A DNA stretch of 32,222 bases, from contig JANXYQ010000066.1 in assembly GCA_025355995.1 (NCBI GenBank), positions 1 to 32,222 of the forward strand, in the 5' to 3' direction. Below are positions 1 to 8,605 of this stretch, in pieces. Positions within the stretch are counted from its first letter, which is position 1; each line of letters opens with the position of its first letter. The stretch comes from Spirochaetaceae bacterium. GTDB lineage: Bacteria > Spirochaetota > Spirochaetia > Treponematales > Rectinemataceae. The position numbers and the translations under genes were made by a program. The notes beneath the pieces are model-generated. The model did not search any database. It was not told where the DNA came from and saw only the letters and a program-made list of their open reading frames with translations.

Positions 1-1033
1 CCGCGCGCGAGCCTGGGCCCTCGAACACGAGCTCGGCGTCGTCCCCCGGCCCGCTCAGATAGAGCGATCCCCTGCCTATCCGCCTCGTGGCGGCGCCCTC
101 GCGCCGAGAGAGCACGACGCCCTCCGAGCGCAGGCCCGAGCCCGGGCGCGAGGCTCCCGCGGCGAGATCGGGAAGGGTGGCCACCTGCCAGTCGTGCCAA
201 TCCTTGAGGTCGGCGATTTCGGCCGCGTGGATGGAGAGCGGCGCGTTGAGGGGAGCTACCCTGCAATTCGCGTCCAGGGACCACCGCGTCCCGCAGCTTT
301 TACAGGAGACGAGGTTCCCTCGCCCGCCTATCGAATCGGGCTTGCCGCAGACCGGGCAGCGCCAGAGCAGGCGCCCTATCCCCTCGGCGACTCCCTCGCC
401 AGTGAAGCCCAAGCCGAGCCCTCGGGCGTCCTTGATTTCGTCCTTCGAGATCGCCGACGAGATGATCGCGTCCACGAGGGCGTCGCTCATCCGGCCTAGC
501 TCGTCGGCTCCGTAGACCAGGAAGTCGACCCGCCACGAGCCGCTACGCGGCCTCGAGGCCCAGCGCGGATGCGAGAGATAGTTGCCCCTCTGCCTCGCGA
601 GCACGAGGGGCAGGCCGAGCCGCCGGGCCAGCTTGCCCGCGCCCCGAGCGAGGTTCGCCGAGCTTCCGTCCCAGCTGCGATCCCCTTCGGGGAAGATGCC
701 GATCGAGTCCCCGGAGCGGGCGAGCTCGAAGGTCCGGCGGATCGCGGCGGCGTCGCTCGCCGCCTTGCGCCTGCCATACGCGCCGATGAGCTCCGCGAAG
801 GAGGCCGCGAGGGGGGCGGCGCCTTCGATATTGGCCATATAGCGGATGGGACTCCTCGAAAAGGAGCCTAGGACGTAGGCGTCGAGGGCGTTGGAGTGGT
901 CCGACATGAGGAGGAAGGGCGGCGCGGGTAAATATTCGGCCCCGCTCGCCGTGACGTTATTTACCCTGAGCAGCGAAGGAGAGTATAAGGACCTGAGCAG
1001 GGTCCAGCTCGCACGATGGTACCACGCGGACAT
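1..1033 (-). CDS. PlsC-family 1-acylglycerol-phosphate acyltransferase-like protein with C-terminal zinc ribbon (partial)
   Basis: Reading the minus strand from an ATG at 1033 gives at least 344 codons open to the window edge, so the C-terminus is missing. An ideal GGAGG lies 6 nt upstream (1040-1044). The N-terminal half has the glycerolipid acyltransferase signature: H-x4-D in SDHSNALD (H46, D51) and the FPEGDRS block at about 114-120, equivalent to FPEGTRS. Family members transfer an acyl chain to lysophosphatidate or a related lysolipid at the inner membrane. A four-cysteine zinc ribbon follows (CPVC at 226-229, CKSC at 244-247), then a region of unknown fold with Trp- and Gly-rich segments. 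The catalytic motifs are convincing, but the substrate is not evident, and the zinc ribbon is unusual for a plain PlsC. The gene is divergent from pstS across a 225-bp gap. Confidence 0.8.
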   Translation of the reverse strand, partial: MSAWYHRASWTLLRSLYSPSLLRVNNVTASGAEYLPAPPFLLMSDHSNALDAYVLGSFSRSPIRYMANIEGAAPLAASFAELIGAYGRRKAASDAAAIRRTFELARSGDSIGIFPEGDRSWDGSSANLARGAGKLARRLGLPLVLARQRGNYLSHPRWASRPRSGSWRVDFLVYGADELGRMSDALVDAIISSAISKDEIKDARGLGLGFTGEGVAEGIGRLLWRCPVCGKPDSIGGRGNLVSCKSCGTRWSLDANCRVAPLNAPLSIHAAEIADLKDWHDWQVATLPDLAAGASRPGSGLRSEGVVLSRREGAATRRIGRGSLYLSGPGDDAELVFEGPGSRA

Positions 1034-1150
1034 GGCTTGCCTCCTATTATTCGGAAGCCTACAGCCGATCCATGAATCCGGGGTGATTCTTGGATGAGAA
1101 TGCGGTTAGTCGAAGCCCAAGCGGAGCGCGTTAGCCAAAGCCGTGGTCGG

Positions 1151-1178
1151 TTAACCTAATCCTAACAATACATTCACG
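1151..1178 (+). promoter_or_regulatory. Candidate Pho box: three 11-bp-spaced TTAACA-like repeats upstream of pstS
   Basis: The hexamers TTAACC (1151-1156), CTAACA (1162-1167) and TTCACG (1173-1178) start exactly 11 bp apart, with 5-bp spacers. This is the geometry of PhoP/PhoB-family direct repeats, and the hexamers resemble the Bacillus TT(A/C/T)ACA type. The site is 81 bp upstream of the pstS start, and the operon encodes an OmpR-family regulator. A weak -10 candidate, TATTGT, lies at 1199-1204. Imperfect copies of GTTAGYCRAAGCC at 1105-1117 and 1130-1142 lie further upstream and may be extra sites. Regulation is inferred from pattern and position only. Confidence 0.5.
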
Positions 1179-1258
1179 AAAGCCTCATTCCCCTCCCGTA
1201 TTGTCCAAGCGAGCGGCTCGATTACGAGTCCGCATCGAATCCCCCTGGAGGAATCAAT

Positions 1259-2089
1259 ATGAAGAAGATCGTTGCCGCCGTCCTAGGGCTCGCGCTCGCC
1301 GCCGGAGCCTTCGCCCAGCTTTCGGGTAACCAGACCTGGGGCGGATCCACCACCGTCGCCCCCTTCGTCTACGCCGCCATCGAGCAATTCCAGAAGGACA
1401 ATCCCGGCGTGAAGATCTCCTACGAGGCCACCGGCTCAGGCGCTGGCCTCAGCTCCCTCCTCGCAGGCCAGTACAGCCTCGCCGGCTCCTCCGCCGTCGT
1501 GACGGCCGAGCAGCAGGCCAAGGGCGCCCTTCCGACCGTGGTCGCCTTCGACGGCCTCACCCCCGTCGTCAACAAGAACGTCAAGCTCTCGAACATCAGC
1601 AAGGTCAACCTCGCGGCCGTGTTCGCCGGCAAGATCACCAATTGGAAGGACCTGGGCGGCCAGGACATGAAGATCGTCGTCGTCAACCGCGACGAGTCCT
1701 CCGGCACCTACGCCTCCTTCTGGGACATCGTCTGCGTGCCGACCCAGGGCAAGGCCCGCGCCTACACCAAGGACGCCATCGTCGCCAAGGAAAACGGCGA
1801 GGTAGCCGCCAAGGTCGCCTCCACCCCCGGCTCTATCGGCTATGTCGGCATGGCCTTCGCCGAGGAAGTGATCAAGGCGGGCGGCCGCTCCCTCATGGTC
1901 GACGGCGTCAAGGACACGGTCGCCAACGTGCTCTCCAAGAAGTGGCCCATCTCCCGCGAGCTCTACCTCGTGACCATGGGCGTCCCCAAGGACGGAACGG
2001 TCGAGAAAGCCTTCGTCGACTACCTCCTTTCCCCGAAGGGCCAGGCGATCGTCAAGTCCACCGACTTCATCCCCCTCCCGAAGAACTAG
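1259..2089 (+). CDS. pstS: PstS, periplasmic phosphate-binding protein
   Basis: The 276-residue protein is the phosphate-capturing subunit of the high-affinity PstSCAB importer. It starts with a Sec signal peptide (about residues 1-19, ending AGAFA-Q) and has no lipobox cysteine, so it should be soluble or peripherally held in the periplasm. The mature part opens with GGSTTVAPF, the first phosphate-binding loop. NWKDLGG (N128, W129) and NRDESSGTY, the R-x3-SGT anion-binding loop, follow, and GSIGYVG lies nearer the C-terminus; all are typical of PstS. The ATG is preceded by GGAGG (1247-1251) at 7-nt spacing. It is the first gene of the pst-pho operon and is set apart from pstC by an 84-bp gap containing a strong hairpin. 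Confidence 0.95.
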   Translation: MKKIVAAVLGLALAAGAFAQLSGNQTWGGSTTVAPFVYAAIEQFQKDNPGVKISYEATGSGAGLSSLLAGQYSLAGSSAVVTAEQQAKGALPTVVAFDGLTPVVNKNVKLSNISKVNLAAVFAGKITNWKDLGGQDMKIVVVNRDESSGTYASFWDIVCVPTQGKARAYTKDAIVAKENGEVAAKVASTPGSIGYVGMAFAEEVIKAGGRSLMVDGVKDTVANVLSKKWPISRELYLVTMGVPKDGTVEKAFVDYLLSPKGQAIVKSTDFIPLPKN

Positions 2090-2097
2090 GTCGGATC

Positions 2098-2126
2098 GCG
2101 CCGCGGCGTCGCAATCGCCGCGGCGC
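2098..2126 (+). promoter_or_regulatory. Strong hairpin between pstS and pstC
   Basis: GCGCCGCGGCG (2098-2108) and its exact reverse complement (2116-2126) form a perfect 11-bp all-GC stem with a 7-nt loop, beginning 9 nt after the pstS stop. No U-tract follows, so it is not a classical intrinsic terminator. Its position suits 3'-end protection or partial attenuation, giving more PstS than permease. The function is inferred. Confidence 0.6.
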
Positions 2127-2173
2127 ATCCAGTCCCGCCTCTTGCCCATCCTGCTAAGCCTAAGGAGCCGTCC

Positions 2174-3061
2174 GTGAAGCGACGGATTTTATTCGAGAAA
2201 GGCGCCGAGGCCCTGCTCTTCGCCTGCGCCTTGGTTTCGATCCTGACCGTAGTGTTCATCACGGTGTTCCTCTTCCAGAGAGGCCTGCCGCTCTTCGCAA
2301 AGACCTCGATGGCCGCCTTCCTCTTCGGGACCAATTGGGAGCCTACGGCGGCGACGCCCCACTATGGCATCCTCTCATTCATCCTCGGCTCGGTATACGT
2401 GACCGGGCTATCCCTGGTATTCGCGGTGCCCGTCGGCCTCTCCGTCGGCATCTACCTCGCCGAGCTGGCGGACAAGCAGGCCTCGCGCGGCATCCGCGCG
2501 GCGGTCGAGATCCTCGCGGGAATCCCGTCGGTAATCTATGGGCTCTTCGGCATTGCCATCATATCCAGCGTCACGCGGACCCTCTTCGGCGGCTCGGGCT
2601 ACAGCCTCCTCTCAGCCTCGATCGTGCTCGCCATCATGACCCTGCCGACGATCATCAACGTTACGGAGGTCTCGCTCCGAGCCGTGCCGCGAGAGCTCAA
2701 AGAGGGCTCGCTCGCGCTCGGCGCGACTCATTGGCAGACGATAGTCAGGGTCCTCGTTCCCGCCGCCCGCTCCGGGATCATCGCGGGCGTGGTTCTCGGG
2801 ATGGGCCGCGCGATAGGCGAAACCATGGCCGTGCTCATGGTCGGCGGCAACGCCCCGATCATGCCCAGCGGCCTCACGGGCAAGGTCCGGACCCTCACGA
2901 TGAACATAATCACCGACATGAGCTACGCGAAGGGCGACCATCTCACGAGCCTCTTCGCGACCGGCATCGTCCTCTTCGTCTTCATCCTCGCGCTAAACCT
3001 CACCGTTCAGCTCGCGCTCAAGCGCTCGATCTCCGGGACGGAAGGGAGCGCAGGTGCGTAG
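2174..3061 (+). CDS. pstC: PstC, phosphate ABC transporter permease
   Basis: This 295-residue inner-membrane permease of the PstSCAB importer is of ordinary PstC length with about six hydrophobic segments. The first is around residues 12-36 (ALLFACALVSILTVVFITVF). The cytoplasmic coupling region contains the family motifs [15 protein letters not shown] and GRAIGETMAVLMVGG, which contact PstB. The start is a GTG with AAGGAG at 2162-2167, 6 nt upstream. Its TAG stop (3059-3061) lies inside the start of pstA (8-nt overlap), which indicates translational coupling. Unlike its partner PstA, it has no large periplasmic insertion. Confidence 0.93.
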   Translation: MKRRILFEKGAEALLFACALVSILTVVFITVFLFQRGLPLFAKTSMAAFLFGTNWEPTAATPHYGILSFILGSVYVTGLSLVFAVPVGLSVGIYLAELADKQASRGIRAAVEILAGIPSVIYGLFGIAIISSVTRTLFGGSGYSLLSASIVLAIMTLPTIINVTEVSLRAVPRELKEGSLALGATHWQTIVRVLVPAARSGIIAGVVLGMGRAIGETMAVLMVGGNAPIMPSGLTGKVRTLTMNIITDMSYAKGDHLTSLFATGIVLFVFILALNLTVQLALKRSISGTEGSAGA

Positions 3062-4652
3062 GCGCGGCAGCGTCGCCCGGGAAAGGGCGGCCTTCGGCGT
3101 GATACGCGGCCTCTCGCTGCTGACCATCGCGATCCTCGCCCTCATCATGGGCTTCATCCTGTACAAGGGCTTCCGCTTCTCGAACGAGGTGCGAGGCACG
3201 GTCCTGCCCTACGCCGAGCGGAGCCCCGACGGCTTGGCCCTCGTCGTGGGCGGCGGGATCGATCTGGACTCCCTGGATTTCCCCGTCCTCTACGGGATGT
3301 ACACCGACGAGTACATCAACTGGGCGAAGATCAGCGCCGACGATTTCGATCTCCTGCCCATCGCGATCGACCCCGCCAAGCCCGACGGGTCGGCGACCGC
3401 GAAGCTGCTTTTCGGGGAAAGCGCGGACCCGCAATGGGGAGGCCTAGTCAAGACGGTCCCCGACGCGGCGGCCGCGCTGGCGCTCCTGCGCTCGACGCCG
3501 GGGGCGGCAGCGATACTCCCCGTCGACGCGCTTCGCGCGTCGACGGATACGAAGGAACTGCGGGTAGTCCCGATACGGCGGCTCATGCTCGCGGCCAACG
3601 AGGACGTCGTCGCCCTGGTCGACAACAGATCCATCGAGGATCTGGACGACGCTGCCCTCGCCCGCCTCATGGGCGGGGCGGTGAAGAACTGGAAGGAACT
3701 CGGCGGACCCGACCTGACGGTGAAGATACTCTCCCCGCCCGCGGGATCCACGCTTGCCGCGGCCGTCGCCTCCGGCCGGCCCCTCTCCGCAGCCAAGGCA
3801 TCGATCGCCCCGCCGAGCATGGCCGCCTACGAGACGGCGCTGTCCGGCACGAGCGGGGCCGTGGGCTATTCCCTCGCGGCGGACGCCCAGGCGGCCGGCC
3901 TGGCGCCGCTGACCCTCAAGACCGTCGAGAGCGGATGGAACCTGACCTGGAAGTACCTCGTCGAGGCGCCGAGGCTATCGGGCAAGGTGGGCGGCATCTC
4001 CACGATCATCCTCAATACGCTGCTGATGCTCGCCCTCACGATCCTGATAGCGGCTCCGATAGGCGTCGCGGCTGCGGTCTACCTCATCGAGTACGCCAAG
4101 CAGGGTCCTTTGATCCGAGTGCTTCGCCTTGGCACCGAGACGCTTGCGGGCATCCCTTCGATTATCTTCGGGCTATTCGGCTTTCTCTTCTTCGTGAACA
4201 TCCTGCATTTCGGCTTTGGCCTCCTCTCGGGCTGCCTGACCCTTACGCTGATGATACTGCCGACGATAGTGCGCACCTCCGAGGAGGCGCTGAAGGCCGT
4301 GCCGCGCTCGCTCCGCGAGGGTTCCCTGGCCCTCGGCGCGACCAAGCTCCAGACCGTCCTCCGCGTGACCATCCCGGCGGCGGCTCCCGGAATCCTCACG
4401 GGGCTCATCCTCGGCGTGGGAAGGGCGGTCGGGGAGACCGCCGCCCTCCTGTTCACGATGGGCTCGGATTACAAGCTCGCGAAGGGACTGTTCTCCTCGG
4501 CGCGGGTGCTCTCCTCGCACGTGTATCTCCTCTTCGCCGAGGGCATCTCCTTCGACCGGGCCTTCTCGACGGCGACGGTGCTGATCCTCGTCGTCCTCGT
4601 CTTCAATTTCGCGGCGCGCCGACTCGTCGGCCGCATGGGTGGGGTTAAGTGA
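3054..4652 (+). CDS. pstA: PstA, phosphate ABC transporter permease with an inserted PstS-like periplasmic domain
   Basis: The protein has 532 residues, roughly twice the usual PstA length. TM1 (about 18-38) is followed by about 270 extra residues, then a standard PstA core from about residue 312 with [28 protein letters not shown] and [12 protein letters not shown]. The insertion is visibly related to the second half of PstS. It has [15 protein letters not shown] followed by [15 protein letters not shown] (N212, W213), matching NWKDLGGQDMKIVV of the upstream PstS, and later SGAVGYSLA, matching GSIGYVGMA. The phosphate loop R-x3-SGT is degenerate here (PPAGST), so this copy probably does not bind phosphate in the normal way. 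The start is a GTG overlapping pstC, with GGGAG at 3044-3048. Permease identity is firm; the role of the insertion is inferred. Confidence 0.92.
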   Translation: MRRRGSVARERAAFGVIRGLSLLTIAILALIMGFILYKGFRFSNEVRGTVLPYAERSPDGLALVVGGGIDLDSLDFPVLYGMYTDEYINWAKISADDFDLLPIAIDPAKPDGSATAKLLFGESADPQWGGLVKTVPDAAAALALLRSTPGAAAILPVDALRASTDTKELRVVPIRRLMLAANEDVVALVDNRSIEDLDDAALARLMGGAVKNWKELGGPDLTVKILSPPAGSTLAAAVASGRPLSAAKASIAPPSMAAYETALSGTSGAVGYSLAADAQAAGLAPLTLKTVESGWNLTWKYLVEAPRLSGKVGGISTIILNTLLMLALTILIAAPIGVAAAVYLIEYAKQGPLIRVLRLGTETLAGIPSIIFGLFGFLFFVNILHFGFGLLSGCLTLTLMILPTIVRTSEEALKAVPRSLREGSLALGATKLQTVLRVTIPAAAPGILTGLILGVGRAVGETAALLFTMGSDYKLAKGLFSSARVLSSHVYLLFAEGISFDRAFSTATVLILVVLVFNFAARRLVGRMGGVK

Positions 4653-5428
4653 TGGAATCGACCGGCGCCAAATTCGACGTGACCAAGCTCGACCTGTGGT
4701 ACGGGCAGACCCAGGCCCTCAATCAGGTCTCCATGAAGATCGAGGCTAATTCGATCACGGCCCTCATCGGGCCCTCGGGCTGCGGCAAGTCGACCTTCCT
4801 CCGCGTCCTGGACAGGATGAACGACCTCATCGACGGGGTCAGGGTCGAGGGCACGGTGCTCTACGACGGCGCGGACATCTTCGGGTCCGCCGACGTGATC
4901 GACCTGCGCAAGCGGATAGGCATGGTCTTCCAGAAGCCCAATCCCTTCCCGATGAGCGTGTTCGACAACGTGGCTTACGGCCCAAGGGTGCACGGCCTCC
5001 ATGCCCGCACGGCAGCGGAAAAGCGGCACTTGAGCGAACTCGTGGAGAAGAGCCTGGTCAACGCCGCCCTCTTCGACGAGGTCAAGGACAGGCTGCACAA
5101 GTCGGCCCTCGGCCTCTCCGGGGGCCAGCAGCAGCGGCTGTGCATAGCCCGCGTCCTGGCGGTCGAGCCCGACGTCCTCCTCATGGACGAGCCGACGAGC
5201 GCCCTCGATCCGATCTCCACCGCCAAGATCGAAGCCCTCCTCGACGAGCTGAAAGTCCGCTATACTATCGTCATCGTCACGCACAACATGCAGCAGGCGG
5301 GGCGCGTATCGGACAGCACGGGGTTCTTCCTGCACGGCGAGCTCGTCGAGTACGCGCCGACCAAGGAGATTTTCTTCAATCCGAGGGACAAGCGGACGGA
5401 AAATTACATTTCCGGCCGCTTCGGCTGA
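4652..5428 (+). CDS. pstB: PstB, phosphate ABC transporter ATPase
   Basis: The 258-residue protein is the ATPase that powers PstCA. It has all ABC motifs: Walker [10 protein letters not shown] (about 40-48), the Q-loop in [12 protein letters not shown], signature [13 protein letters not shown] (from about 155), Walker [14 protein letters not shown] (D179, E180) and the H-loop [16 protein letters not shown] is characteristic of PstB. The chosen ATG overlaps the pstA TGA by one base. An in-frame GTG one codon earlier (4649) is an equally possible start. GGGTGGGG just upstream is the likely ribosome site. phoU follows after 13 nt. Confidence 0.95.
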   Translation: MESTGAKFDVTKLDLWYGQTQALNQVSMKIEANSITALIGPSGCGKSTFLRVLDRMNDLIDGVRVEGTVLYDGADIFGSADVIDLRKRIGMVFQKPNPFPMSVFDNVAYGPRVHGLHARTAAEKRHLSELVEKSLVNAALFDEVKDRLHKSALGLSGGQQQRLCIARVLAVEPDVLLMDEPTSALDPISTAKIEALLDELKVRYTIVIVTHNMQQAGRVSDSTGFFLHGELVEYAPTKEIFFNPRDKRTENYISGRFG

Positions 5429-5441
5429 GATGGAGGATTTG

Positions 5442-6101
5442 ATGCAGACGCGCGTACATTTCATCGAGGAGCTCTCGAGGCTCAACCACGACGTGCTCGC
5501 CATGGGCACGCGGGTCGAGGAGAGCCTGAGGAAGGCCCTCGAGGCCCTCAAGACGCAGAATGTCGACCTCGCCAAGGAGGTCAAGGCCGGCGACGAGCTC
5601 ATCAACGCCCTCCAGATCAAGATAGAGGACCAGGCCGCGGTGCTCATCGCGACCCAGCAGCCGGTGGCGCGCGACCTCCGCGAGCTCGTGACCGTCTTCA
5701 AGGTCACGGACAACCTCGAGCGGGCGGGCGACCACGCCGTCCACCTCGCCAAGGCCGCCATCAAGCTAGCGGGCGAGCCGCCCTTCCGCCAGGTGGACAG
5801 GCTCGTGAGGATGGCCGAGATCGAGTGCGGCATGGTCAGGGGCGCCGTGGACGCCTACCTGAACCAAGACGCCGAGGCGGCGAGGCGGGTAGCCGCCGAG
5901 GACGACGCGGTCGACGTCGAGCACAAGCTGGTCGTGCGCGAAGTCCTCGAGCTCATGCGCGAGAGGCCGGACCAGGTCGAGCGCGCGGCGCGCCTGCTCA
6001 CGACTTCGGGCTTCCTCGAGCGGCTCGGCGACCATATGACCAACATCTGCGAGGCGGTCGTATTCATGGTAGAGGGCCGCCACGTGGAGCTCAACGATTA
6101 G
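5442..6101 (+). CDS. phoU: PhoU, phosphate signalling regulator
   Basis: At 219 residues the protein has standard PhoU length and consists of two copies of a helical PhoU repeat. The metal-binding type motif recurs as ERAGDHAVHLAKA in the first half and ERLGDHMTNICEA in the second. PhoU links transporter activity to the PhoR kinase, keeping it off when phosphate is plentiful. An ATG at 5430 is in frame, but GGAGG at 5432-5436 overlaps it and is correctly placed for the ATG at 5442, which I chose. The gene lies between pstB and phoB on the same strand with short gaps, consistent with one transcript. Confidence 0.94.
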   Translation: MQTRVHFIEELSRLNHDVLAMGTRVEESLRKALEALKTQNVDLAKEVKAGDELINALQIKIEDQAAVLIATQQPVARDLRELVTVFKVTDNLERAGDHAVHLAKAAIKLAGEPPFRQVDRLVRMAEIECGMVRGAVDAYLNQDAEAARRVAAEDDAVDVEHKLVVREVLELMRERPDQVERAARLLTTSGFLERLGDHMTNICEAVVFMVEGRHVELND

Positions 6102-6119
6102 CCCCGAGCGAAACGACTG

Positions 6120-6815
6120 ATGGCGAAGGCGACGGTGCTCGTCATCGAGGACGATCCCGACATCAGGGAGCTCCTCTCTTTTTCCCTGGCGAAAGAGGGC
6201 TGGAGCGTCGTCATGGCGGCCGACGGCGAGCAGGGCCTCGCCGCCCTACCCGCGACGAATCCCGACTGCGTCGTGCTGGACATAATGCTGCCCGGCATCG
6301 ACGGCATCGAGGTGCTGCGCGCGATCAAGTCCGACCCCGCCCGCAGGAGGCTGCCCGTCATCCTGACGACGGCCAAGGGCGAGGAGTCCGACGTCGTCTC
6401 CGGGCTCGAGCTCGGCGCGGAGGACTACGTCGTCAAGCCCTACAGCCCCAAGGTCCTCATAGCCAGGATACGCGCCGCCCTGCGCAGGACCGTCGACCTG
6501 CCCAGCCATCCCTTCCGCGCGGACGTCTCCCTTGCGAGGGGGAGCATCAAGCTCGATTCGGCGCGGCACGAGGTGCGGGTGAACGACAGGAAGATAGAGC
6601 TCTCGGCCACCGAATTCGCGATCCTGGAATTCCTCCTGCGCAGCCCGGGCTGGGTCTTCTCGCGCAGCCAGATCATCGACGCGGTCAAGGGCAGGGACTA
6701 TCCCGTGACCGACCGCGCGGTCGACGTCCAGATCCTCTCGCTCCGGCGAAAGCTCGCCGAGGGCGGCGAGGAGATAGAGACGGTGCGGGGCGTCGGCTAC
6801 CGCATCAAGGACTAA
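6120..6815 (+). CDS. phoB: PhoB-type response regulator (OmpR family)
   Basis: The 231-residue protein has a receiver domain with acidic pocket EDD (10-12), phospho-acceptor D54 in VVLDIMLPG, T83/T84 and K106 in VVKPYSP. A C-terminal OmpR-type winged helix follows (about 130-230), with ELSATEFAILEFLL and the recognition region YPVTDRAVDVQILSLRRKL, ending RGVGYRIKD. Adjacent pst genes and phoR make phosphate control its likely job, probably acting on the repeats at 1151-1178. No clear Shine-Dalgarno precedes the ATG; the gene starts 18 nt after phoU, so coupling is plausible. Confidence 0.93.
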   Translation: MAKATVLVIEDDPDIRELLSFSLAKEGWSVVMAADGEQGLAALPATNPDCVVLDIMLPGIDGIEVLRAIKSDPARRRLPVILTTAKGEESDVVSGLELGAEDYVVKPYSPKVLIARIRAALRRTVDLPSHPFRADVSLARGSIKLDSARHEVRVNDRKIELSATEFAILEFLLRSPGWVFSRSQIIDAVKGRDYPVTDRAVDVQILSLRRKLAEGGEEIETVRGVGYRIKD

Positions 6816-6820
6816 AGCGA

Positions 6821-8605
6821 ATGGCCGCCAGCCTCTTCAAGCGCAGCCTCCTCCTCCTCTCCGCCGCCGTGCTCGCCGCCGCCCTCGTCTTCGCGGCCGT
6901 GGGCCTGGGGGTCCTCGGCGAGGCCTATTCCAAGGCCAACGCGAGCTCCCTGTCGCGCTCGGCCTCCGCCCTCGCGGCCGCCTTCCCCCCGGCCCTCCTG
7001 GCCGACTCGGGCGAGGCCGCCGACTTCGCCAAGAGGACGGCCGCGAGCGGCTATCGCGTCACCCTGATCGTCGCCGACGGCAGGGTAGTCGCCGACAGCG
7101 AGGCCGATCCCCGGTCCATGGAGAACCACGCGTCGAGGCCCGAGGTGGCGGCTGCCCTGGCCGGCGGCTCGAGCGGCGGGAGCGCAGGCAGCCGCAGGAT
7201 GTCGGCAACCCTCGGCGAGGAACTCCTCTACGCGGCGGCGCCGATCCGCGGCGGCTCCGGAATAGTCGGCGTGCTCAGGCTCGCCCTCCACGAGCCGAGC
7301 CTCGAGCGGTCCCTCGCGCCCTCGCGCTGGAACTTGGCCCTCGCCTCCCTCGCCTTCGCGGCCGCCGCCATCGCGGCGGCGGCGGCCTTCAGCCGCATGA
7401 CGGCGCGGCCCTTGGCCTCTCTCGCCAGGGCGGCGCGCCAGTACGGATCGGGCGACGCGCCCGGCCCCGGGGCCGGGCGCGCCCTGCGGCCGGAGGATCC
7501 CGAGGAGATCCGCCTCCTCGCCTCGACCCTCGATTCCATGGCCGCAGAGATAGGCTCGCGCATGGTCGCGGCGCAGGCCCAGGGCAAGGAGCTCGAGGCC
7601 ATCCTCGACGCGATGGCCGAAGCCGTCCTCGCCCTCGACTCCGATCTCCGGATAACCCTGGCCAATCCCGCGGCCATTTCGCTCTTCTCCCCCGGGGAGG
7701 GAATGACGGGCAGAAGCCTCCTCGAGGCTACTCGCTCGAGCGACCTGCAGGCCGTCGCGGCCGGCTGCCGCGAGTCGGGCGAGGACCGCAGGATGGAGCT
7801 ATCCCTCTACGCGCCGGCCGAGCTTTCCTACCAGGCCTTCGCGACCCCTCTACGCGGGTCCTCGGACGAGGGGAAGGCCGGGGTCGTCCTCGTCCTCAAC
7901 GACATCACCGAGCTGCGGCGCCTCGAGCGCGTGCGCAGGGACTTCGTCGCCAACGTCTCCCACGAGCTCCGGACTCCGGTCCAGCTGGTCAAGGGCTTCG
8001 CGGAGACGCTGGAGGAAGGCGCGTTGGACGATCCCGAGCAGGCGCGGCGCTTCGTAGGCATCATCGGGAAGAACGCGGCCCGGATGGAGAGCCTGATCTC
8101 CGACCTCCTCTCGCTGGCCGCGCTGGAGCGGGAGGGAAGGGAACGGATCGCCGCCGAGCGCGCGGACCTGAGGACCGTCCTCGACGCGGCCCGCGAGGCC
8201 ATCCTGCCCAAGGCCGAGGCGCGGGGGATCGAGCTGCTCGTCGAGTGCGAGAGCGGGCTATCCGCCGAGCTGGACCCGGGCCTCATCGAGCAAGCCCTCG
8301 TCAATCTCATCGACAACGCCGTGAAGTACTCGCCCCCCGCCACCGCCGTGCGCGTCAGCGCGCGCGCGGAAGGGCCGTCCCTCGTCATCGAGGTCCGCGA
8401 CCAGGGCATAGGCATACCCGCGCGCGACCTGCCCCGCGTCTTCGAGCGCTTCTACCGCGTCGACAAGGCGCGCTCGCGGGAGCTCGGCGGCACGGGACTC
8501 GGCCTCGCGATAGTGCGGCACATCGCCATCGCCCACGGCGGCGAGGTCTCGGTTGAGAGCTGGGAGGGAGAGGGCTCCACCTTCAAGATCAGGATCCCGC
8601 GTTAA
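6821..8605 (+). CDS. phoR: PhoR-type sensor histidine kinase
   Basis: The 594-residue membrane kinase is the expected partner of PhoB. TM1 spans about 8-33, an extracytoplasmic domain follows to about 168, and TM2 spans about 170-190. Then come a HAMP-like linker, a PAS domain (about 255-350, LEAILDAMAEAVLALD), a HisKA domain with phospho-acceptor H381 in VSHELRTP, and an ATPase domain with N-box NLIDNAVKYSPP (about 496), DQGIGIP and GGTGLGLAIV. E. coli PhoR lacks the sizeable periplasmic loop; this layout is closer to Gram-positive PhoR. The frame is open far upstream, but ATG 6821, five bases after the phoB stop with AAGGA ahead of it, is the sensible start. Its 3' end overlaps the convergent gene by 3 bases. 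Confidence 0.93.
   Translation: MAASLFKRSLLLLSAAVLAAALVFAAVGLGVLGEAYSKANASSLSRSASALAAAFPPALLADSGEAADFAKRTAASGYRVTLIVADGRVVADSEADPRSMENHASRPEVAAALAGGSSGGSAGSRRMSATLGEELLYAAAPIRGGSGIVGVLRLALHEPSLERSLAPSRWNLALASLAFAAAAIAAAAAFSRMTARPLASLARAARQYGSGDAPGPGAGRALRPEDPEEIRLLASTLDSMAAEIGSRMVAAQAQGKELEAILDAMAEAVLALDSDLRITLANPAAISLFSPGEGMTGRSLLEATRSSDLQAVAAGCRESGEDRRMELSLYAPAELSYQAFATPLRGSSDEGKAGVVLVLNDITELRRLERVRRDFVANVSHELRTPVQLVKGFAETLEEGALDDPEQARRFVGIIGKNAARMESLISDLLSLAALEREGRERIAAERADLRTVLDAAREAILPKAEARGIELLVECESGLSAELDPGLIEQALVNLIDNAVKYSPPATAVRVSARAEGPSLVIEVRDQGIGIPARDLPRVFERFYRVDKARSRELGGTGLGLAIVRHIAIAHGGEVSVESWEGEGSTFKIRIPR

Noticed and set aside
5825-6820. Upstream extension of the phoR frame (330 codons before ATG 6821)
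   Set aside because: It overlaps phoU and phoB, is Arg-rich and has no domain; the signal-anchor of PhoR begins at 6821.
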